Both the position numbers and the translations under genes were made by a program. 45,789 bases of DNA from Cohnella thermotolerans DSM 17683 (lineage in GTDB: Bacteria; Bacillota; Bacilli; Paenibacillales; Paenibacillaceae), in contig NZ_KE386963.1 in assembly GCF_000429825.1 (NCBI RefSeq), forward strand, positions 39,501-85,289. Reading direction: 5' to 3'. Position 1 is the first letter of the stretch. Every line of letters starts with the position of its first letter. Under the pieces are notes generated by a model. It was given only the letters and a program-made list of their open reading frames with translations. It was not told the origin of the DNA and did not search any database. Below are positions 42,337 to 45,789 of the stretch, in pieces.

Positions 42337-43755
42337 GTGAGAAAGACGAAAATCATCTGTACCATGGGGCCCGCCTGCGACTCCGTGGAAGTGCTGAAGC
42401 AAATGATCGAGGCCGGCATGAATGTCGCTCGCCTGAATATGGCCCACGGCGAGCTGAGCGACCATAGCGGCCGGATTGAGCGGATTCGCCAGGCGGCGCG
42501 CGAGACCGGAGCCATCGTCTCGATTCTGATGGATATTAAAGGACCGGAAGTGCGTATCGGCAAGCTAAAGGAAGCCTCCTACGAGCTCAAAGCCGGCAAC
42601 GTTCTGACGCTGACGACCGAGACGATTCTAGGCGACGCCGACACGATCTCCGTCAACTACGGAGAATTGCCGCTGGTCGTGAAGCCGGGCAACACGATTC
42701 TGATCGACGACGGCTTGATCCAGCTGACGGTGGAGTCGGTGACGGAGAAGACGGTCGTCTGCCGGATCGTTAGCGGCGGCACGATCAAGCCGAACAAGGG
42801 CGTCAATCTGCCGGGCATCCGCACGACGCTGCCGGGCGTCACCGAGAGAGACGTGCGCCACATCGCGTTCGGCGTCGAGCAAGGCGTCGACATCATCGCC
42901 GCTTCGTTCGTGCGCAAGGCGGAAGATATTTTGCAAATCCGGGCTTTGCTGGAGGAGCAAAACGCCGGCCACATTCAGATCATCTCCAAGATCGAGAACG
43001 AGGAAGGCGTCGCCAACCTGGACGCGATCATCGAAGCGTCCGACGGCATTATGGTGGCGCGGGGCGATCTGGGCGTCGAGATTCCGGTCGAGGAAGTGCC
43101 GATGATCCAGCGGGAGATGATCGAGAAGTGCAACCTGGCCGGCAAACCGGTCATCGTCGCCACGCACATGCTGGATTCGATGCAGGTCAACCCGCGCCCG
43201 ACGCGCGCCGAAGTGAGCGACACCGCGAACGCCGTGCTGCAAGGCTCCGATGCGATTATGCTGTCCGGGGAATCGGCGGCCGGCAAATATCCGATTCAGT
43301 CGGTCGCGACGATGGCGTCCATCGCGCTGCGGGCCGAATCGGTCTACGACTGCGGCAGCAGCGCCAGCAACCGGCTCCGCGACGACCTGTCCGCGTCCGT
43401 CACCGAGATTATTAGCCAGGCGGTCGTCTCCTCGTCCAGGAAGCTGAACGCCAAAGCGATTCTGACCCCGACCGTCAGCGGCTTCACCGCCCGGATGGTG
43501 TCCAAGTACCGTCCGAAAGCGCCGATCATCGCGATTACGCCGGACGAGCGCGTGCTGGCCCGCTTGACCTTGCTCTGGGGCGTCATTCCGGTCAAAGGCG
43601 AACCTACCAAATCGACCGACGAGATGATTCAGTCGGCGCTCGCGAGCGGCCGCAAAACCGGCCTGCTGCAGCCGGGCGACTACGCGGTCATCTCCGCCGG
43701 CACGCCGGCCGGCGTCTCGGGCGTCACCAACCTTATCAAGATCCAGCAGGTTTAA
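42337..43755 (+). CDS. pyk: Pyruvate kinase, short form
   Basis: A 472-residue glycolytic enzyme converting phosphoenolpyruvate and ADP to pyruvate and ATP. Conserved segments include KTKIICTMGPA, MNVARLNMAHG, MDIKGPEVR, IISKIENEEGV and the active-site IMVARGDLGVEIP. It lacks the extra PEP-utilising C-terminal domain of the main Bacillus enzyme (585 residues), so it may be a secondary isoenzyme. GTG start at 42337 with GGAGGG six bases before. One of only two plus-strand genes in the window. Confidence 0.95.
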   Translation: MRKTKIICTMGPACDSVEVLKQMIEAGMNVARLNMAHGELSDHSGRIERIRQAARETGAIVSILMDIKGPEVRIGKLKEASYELKAGNVLTLTTETILGDADTISVNYGELPLVVKPGNTILIDDGLIQLTVESVTEKTVVCRIVSGGTIKPNKGVNLPGIRTTLPGVTERDVRHIAFGVEQGVDIIAASFVRKAEDILQIRALLEEQNAGHIQIISKIENEEGVANLDAIIEASDGIMVARGDLGVEIPVEEVPMIQREMIEKCNLAGKPVIVATHMLDSMQVNPRPTRAEVSDTANAVLQGSDAIMLSGESAAGKYPIQSVATMASIALRAESVYDCGSSASNRLRDDLSASVTEIISQAVVSSSRKLNAKAILTPTVSGFTARMVSKYRPKAPIIAITPDERVLARLTLLWGVIPVKGEPTKSTDEMIQSALASGRKTGLLQPGDYAVISAGTPAGVSGVTNLIKIQQV

Positions 43756-43789
43756 CGGCGGAGCCGTCCGAGCACGGTTAGCCGCTGTA

Positions 43790-43837
43790 ATATCCCGTCA
43801 GGTCTGGAATCGACCACAGGGATATCCCTCTTCTTTT
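43790..43837 (+). terminator. Terminator of pyk
   Basis: ATATCCC (43790-43796) pairs with GGGATAT (43819-43825), with an inner GGTC/GACC stem, followed by CTCTTCTTTT. It lies 35 bases after the pyk stop, in the gap before the convergent kamA-like gene. Confidence 0.65.
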
Positions 43838-43909
43838 AATGCCGAAAGCCAACTCGTCCCTCATCTCCTGCCGGAAGAACGAGGCGAAGGCGGCTTCCAG
43901 TTGCGGAGA

Positions 43910-45091
43910 TCATTCGGCGAAAATCTTAGGCAAGGACCGCGACGGCATATCCGGCATCTCGTTGACGGAAGCGACGGCATCCGTCAGTTTCTTCGGCTTG
44001 CGCCAATATTGTTCGCTCCCGGGCAAATCGTCGAACCAGGCGGCGTCCGGAGGGCAATCCAGCGTCATAAATTTGCCGTATTCGCCATCCCGCGACTGGT
44101 GATATTTCAAATACGCTTTCCCGTTCTCTATCGCCAAAATTTCGATTTTGCCCGACGTGTGGCTCATCGACAAGCGTACCCGCTTGCCCAAGCCGGACGT
44201 GAGCGCTTTCGCTTCTTCCACCAGCCGGTAGACCCGCTCCAGCGGGAGCACGAAATCGCGATTGCCGGCTACCGGCCGGTTCACGAAAAAGTAGTAGGGC
44301 GTGACCCCTGCCCAGCTCAGCTTGTCGAGCAGTTCGCCGAGCACCTTCGGATCGTCGTTGATGCCTCTCAGAATAGGCGTCTGGTTCACAATGATGACGC
44401 CCGCGTTATGCAGAGCCTCGAATCCGCGCACGGCTTCGGGCGTAATTTCTCGTGGATGGTTGATATGAGCCATTACATAAATCCGTTTTTCCGGCGTAGA
44501 ATAAGTTTTGAGCGTTTCCAACAGCGCTTCGTCTTCATAGATGCGCATCGGGTTGAATACCGGAATTTTGGAACCCAGGCGAATGATCTGAACATGCTCG
44601 ATCTCCCGGAGGCGCGCCAATATAGCTCCTAATTTCGGCGTAGCGAGAATCAGACTGTCTCCTCCGGTTAACAGGACGTTGCTGATCTGCGGTTGACTTG
44701 CTATATATTTCAGCCCTGGCTCGACGTCGGTGGTCGCTTCCTTGACATCGTTGCGGAACAGCCGTTTGCGGAAGCAGTAGCGGCAATAAGCCCCGCATAC
44801 CTCCGATACGATCAGCAACGCGGTCGAATCGTACTTGTGCTGGCAGCCGGGTACGACATAATTCGTATCTTCGTCGGAAGCGTCCCATCGTCCGTACTCG
44901 GCCAATTCCCCTTCGCTCGGGATCACCAGTTTGCGAATCGGATCGTTCGGATCGCTCCAGTCGATCAGATTCAAGTAATAATCGTTCACTCGGAAAACAA
45001 ATTTGTTCGTAATCAGCTTCAGTTTTTCCCGTTCCGCCTCCGTCAGTTGCTCGATCTTCCCAATGTCGGTTCTATACTTGGGTTGGGGCAT
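43910..45091 (-). CDS. KamA-family radical SAM amino acid 2,3-aminomutase
   Basis: A 393-residue radical-SAM, PLP-dependent enzyme. The cluster motif is Cys99-X3-Cys103-X2-Cys106 (CGAYCRYC), the GGD motif is TGGDSL (142-147) and the PLP lysine is Lys315 (SHTSGKIE). In lysine 2,3-aminomutase two aspartates (Asp293 and Asp330) bind the side-chain amine of lysine; by my alignment their places hold Arg272 and Ser308. That argues against lysine and for an acidic substrate, as in glutamate 2,3-aminomutase. The length is below that of B. subtilis KamA (471). AGGAGG lies seven bases before the ATG. A c-di-AMP riboswitch precedes it, suggesting a product with osmotic importance such as a beta-amino acid. 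Confidence 0.85.
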   Translation of the reverse strand: MPQPKYRTDIGKIEQLTEAEREKLKLITNKFVFRVNDYYLNLIDWSDPNDPIRKLVIPSEGELAEYGRWDASDEDTNYVVPGCQHKYDSTALLIVSEVCGAYCRYCFRKRLFRNDVKEATTDVEPGLKYIASQPQISNVLLTGGDSLILATPKLGAILARLREIEHVQIIRLGSKIPVFNPMRIYEDEALLETLKTYSTPEKRIYVMAHINHPREITPEAVRGFEALHNAGVIIVNQTPILRGINDDPKVLGELLDKLSWAGVTPYYFFVNRPVAGNRDFVLPLERVYRLVEEAKALTSGLGKRVRLSMSHTSGKIEILAIENGKAYLKYHQSRDGEYGKFMTLDCPPDAAWFDDLPGSEQYWRKPKKLTDAVASVNEMPDMPSRSLPKIFAE

Positions 45092-45170
45092 GCCAATTCC
45101 TCCTCAAGTTTTCTGGATCGATCTTCGGACTCGGTTCCCGGATCCTCTTTCTTGTCTCCCTCCTCTCTGC

Positions 45171-45222
45171 AAAATAAAAGACCCTTCGGCCGGCAGAAAC
45201 GAAATCCCACCGGGAGAGGGCC
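45171..45222 (-). terminator. Second terminator-like hairpin before the kamA-like gene
   Basis: GGCCCT and AGGGTC (with one G-U) plus inner CCGG/CCGG enclose a loop, followed by TTTTATTTT on the minus strand. It lies between the riboswitch terminator and the start codon, so two terminators in series may guard the gene. Confidence 0.45.
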
Positions 45223-45234
45223 CCTCTAGAACGC

Positions 45235-45255
45235 AAAAAGACCCTCGAAAGGGTC
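45235..45255 (-). terminator. Riboswitch expression-platform terminator
   Basis: GACCC-TTTCGA-GGGTC followed by TTTTTG on the minus strand. The first arm lies in TTTGACCC (45251-45258), which is fully complementary to GGGTCAAA just downstream of the aptamer (45284-45291), an evident antiterminator alternative. Confidence 0.85.
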
Positions 45256-45283
45256 AAAAACGACGTGTAGGCGCATCCTGCGC

Positions 45284-45415
45284 TTTGACCCATCCAAAGC
45301 CGACGAGGTTAGCTGACGGGCTCGGGATAGATGGTTCCCTACATTCCAGCCGGAATGATACGCCCCAAAAACATTGGTTCCCCCGCTTCCCGGCTCAAGG
45401 CCGGAAACTAAGCTT
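45284..45415 (-). promoter_or_regulatory. c-di-AMP (ydaO/yuaA-type) riboswitch
   Basis: The minus strand carries the conserved blocks of the ydaO aptamer in order: GAAGCGGGGGAACCA, then TTGGGGCGTATC, then TAGGGAACC, then CCCGAGCCCGTCAGC and TAACCTCGTCGGC. The last block is nearly identical to the GACAGCTAACCTCGTAGGC signature of this class. These are normally OFF switches: c-di-AMP binding promotes the downstream terminator. The regulated gene is the kamA-like aminomutase. Exact aptamer borders are approximate. Confidence 0.9.
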
Positions 45416-45421
45416 AAGTAA

Positions 45422-45450
45422 AGCATAGTTTAATCCGTCCTAATTGTCAA
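45422..45450 (-). promoter_or_regulatory. Promoter of the riboswitch-kamA transcript
   Basis: TTGACA (45445-45450), 17-base spacer, TATGCT (45422-45427) on the minus strand, starting transcription a few bases before the aptamer. Confidence 0.85.
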
Positions 45451-45789
45451 TTCGATGGAAACGAAAGAACAACCTGAATCCGTGACAAACTTAAGTCCAC
45501 TCCGCCAGAGAGGGCAGTATATGGAAAAAAGTAATCGGAAATCCCCCCATCAGCTAAAGATTCGTGATGAAAACAAATCTACAAATGACAGAATCCATCA
45601 AGCAAGGCATGCTCAATAAGCCTTGCTGTTTACGGTAAGGCCGGAACAGGGAAGAGCAGTTTGGGTTGGTCTGGATGGCGAAAAATGGATTCAGGCAAAC
45701 GCTTGGTACACTCGTCGTACGGTCTGAAACCAGGGACTGTATCGCCCAAAATTGAAAATCGTTTGACGAGCGTGTCGGCTGACTCTAGC
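45451..45789. other. Right edge with no recognised gene
   Basis: No supported coding region. An 8-bp inverted repeat, AGCAAGGC (45601-45608) with GCCTTGCT (45620-45627), loop of 11, followed by GTTT on the plus strand, could be the terminator of something further left or right. Composition is less GC-rich than the rest of the window. Confidence 0.4.

Noticed and set aside
1..45789. CRISPR array, prophage or insertion sequence
   Set aside because: No regularly spaced repeats, transposase, integrase or phage structural genes were found anywhere in the window.

Overview
The window looks like chromosomal DNA of a high-GC, low-spore-group Firmicute of the Paenibacillaceae (Paenibacillus/Cohnella type). 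The evidence is the gene order: a DnaC replicative helicase, L9, GdpP and YybS block, then purA, then walR-walK-walH-walI-walJ-htrA. This is the origin-proximal arrangement known from Bacillus and its relatives, but with GC-rich codon use, ATG/GTG/TTG starts, AGGAGG-type ribosome binding sites and TTGACA/TATAAT promoters. Almost everything is on the minus strand; only pyruvate kinase and one 66-residue protein are on the plus strand. All identifications are from reading the sequence; no database search was run.

Layout, left to right. 0.1-1.6 kb: DEAD-box RNA helicase with a long basic tail. 2.1-6.3 kb: a heterodimeric multidrug ABC exporter of the BmrC/BmrD (YheI/YheH) type, preceded by a consensus promoter, a 26-codon leader peptide and mutually exclusive RNA hairpins, i.e. 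a ribosome-controlled attenuator. 6.3-6.65 kb: a sugar-dehydrogenase remnant and a small CxxH/CxxC protein. 6.7-14 kb: the WalRK essential two-component system with its accessory proteins, a metallo-beta-lactamase-fold protein and an HtrA-type protease. 14.5-17 kb: a membrane-anchored M23 peptidase and a low-complexity membrane protein. 17-19.5 kb: a two-gene ABC exporter with a GntR/YtrA-type regulator that is frameshifted at a run of seven G; promoter and operator dyad are visible. 19.7-21.2 kb: purA with a promoter and paired PurBox-like sites.

21.3-32.1 kb is an accessory block inserted between purA and dnaC: a PucR-type regulator, two isochorismatase-fold cysteine hydrolases, a cupin, a deletion-scarred formamidase-like pseudogene, a complete BMP-type (nucleoside-family) ABC importer, and an allophanate hydrolase. 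One hydrolase strongly resembles biuret hydrolase. Together these read as uptake and stepwise hydrolysis of biuret-like condensed ureas (biuret to allophanate to ammonia and CO2), perhaps also triuret.

32.4-37.5 kb: dnaC, rplI, gdpP, yybS and a MazG-like gene, tightly packed. 37.7-41.3 kb: a secreted/anchored amidohydrolase with C-terminal copper-amine-oxidase-like repeats, a CBS-pair protein and an LCP-family cell-wall ligase. 41.5-43.8 kb: an AraC-type regulator divergent from a short pyruvate kinase. 43.9-45.5 kb: a KamA-family radical-SAM aminomutase behind a c-di-AMP (ydaO-type) riboswitch. The last 340 bases hold no gene that I can recognise.

The most interesting items are the leader-peptide attenuator of the drug exporter, the biuret/triuret-type nitrogen-scavenging island with its unusual importer and regulatory dyads, and the c-di-AMP riboswitch controlling an aminomutase that lacks the two aspartates used to bind lysine.
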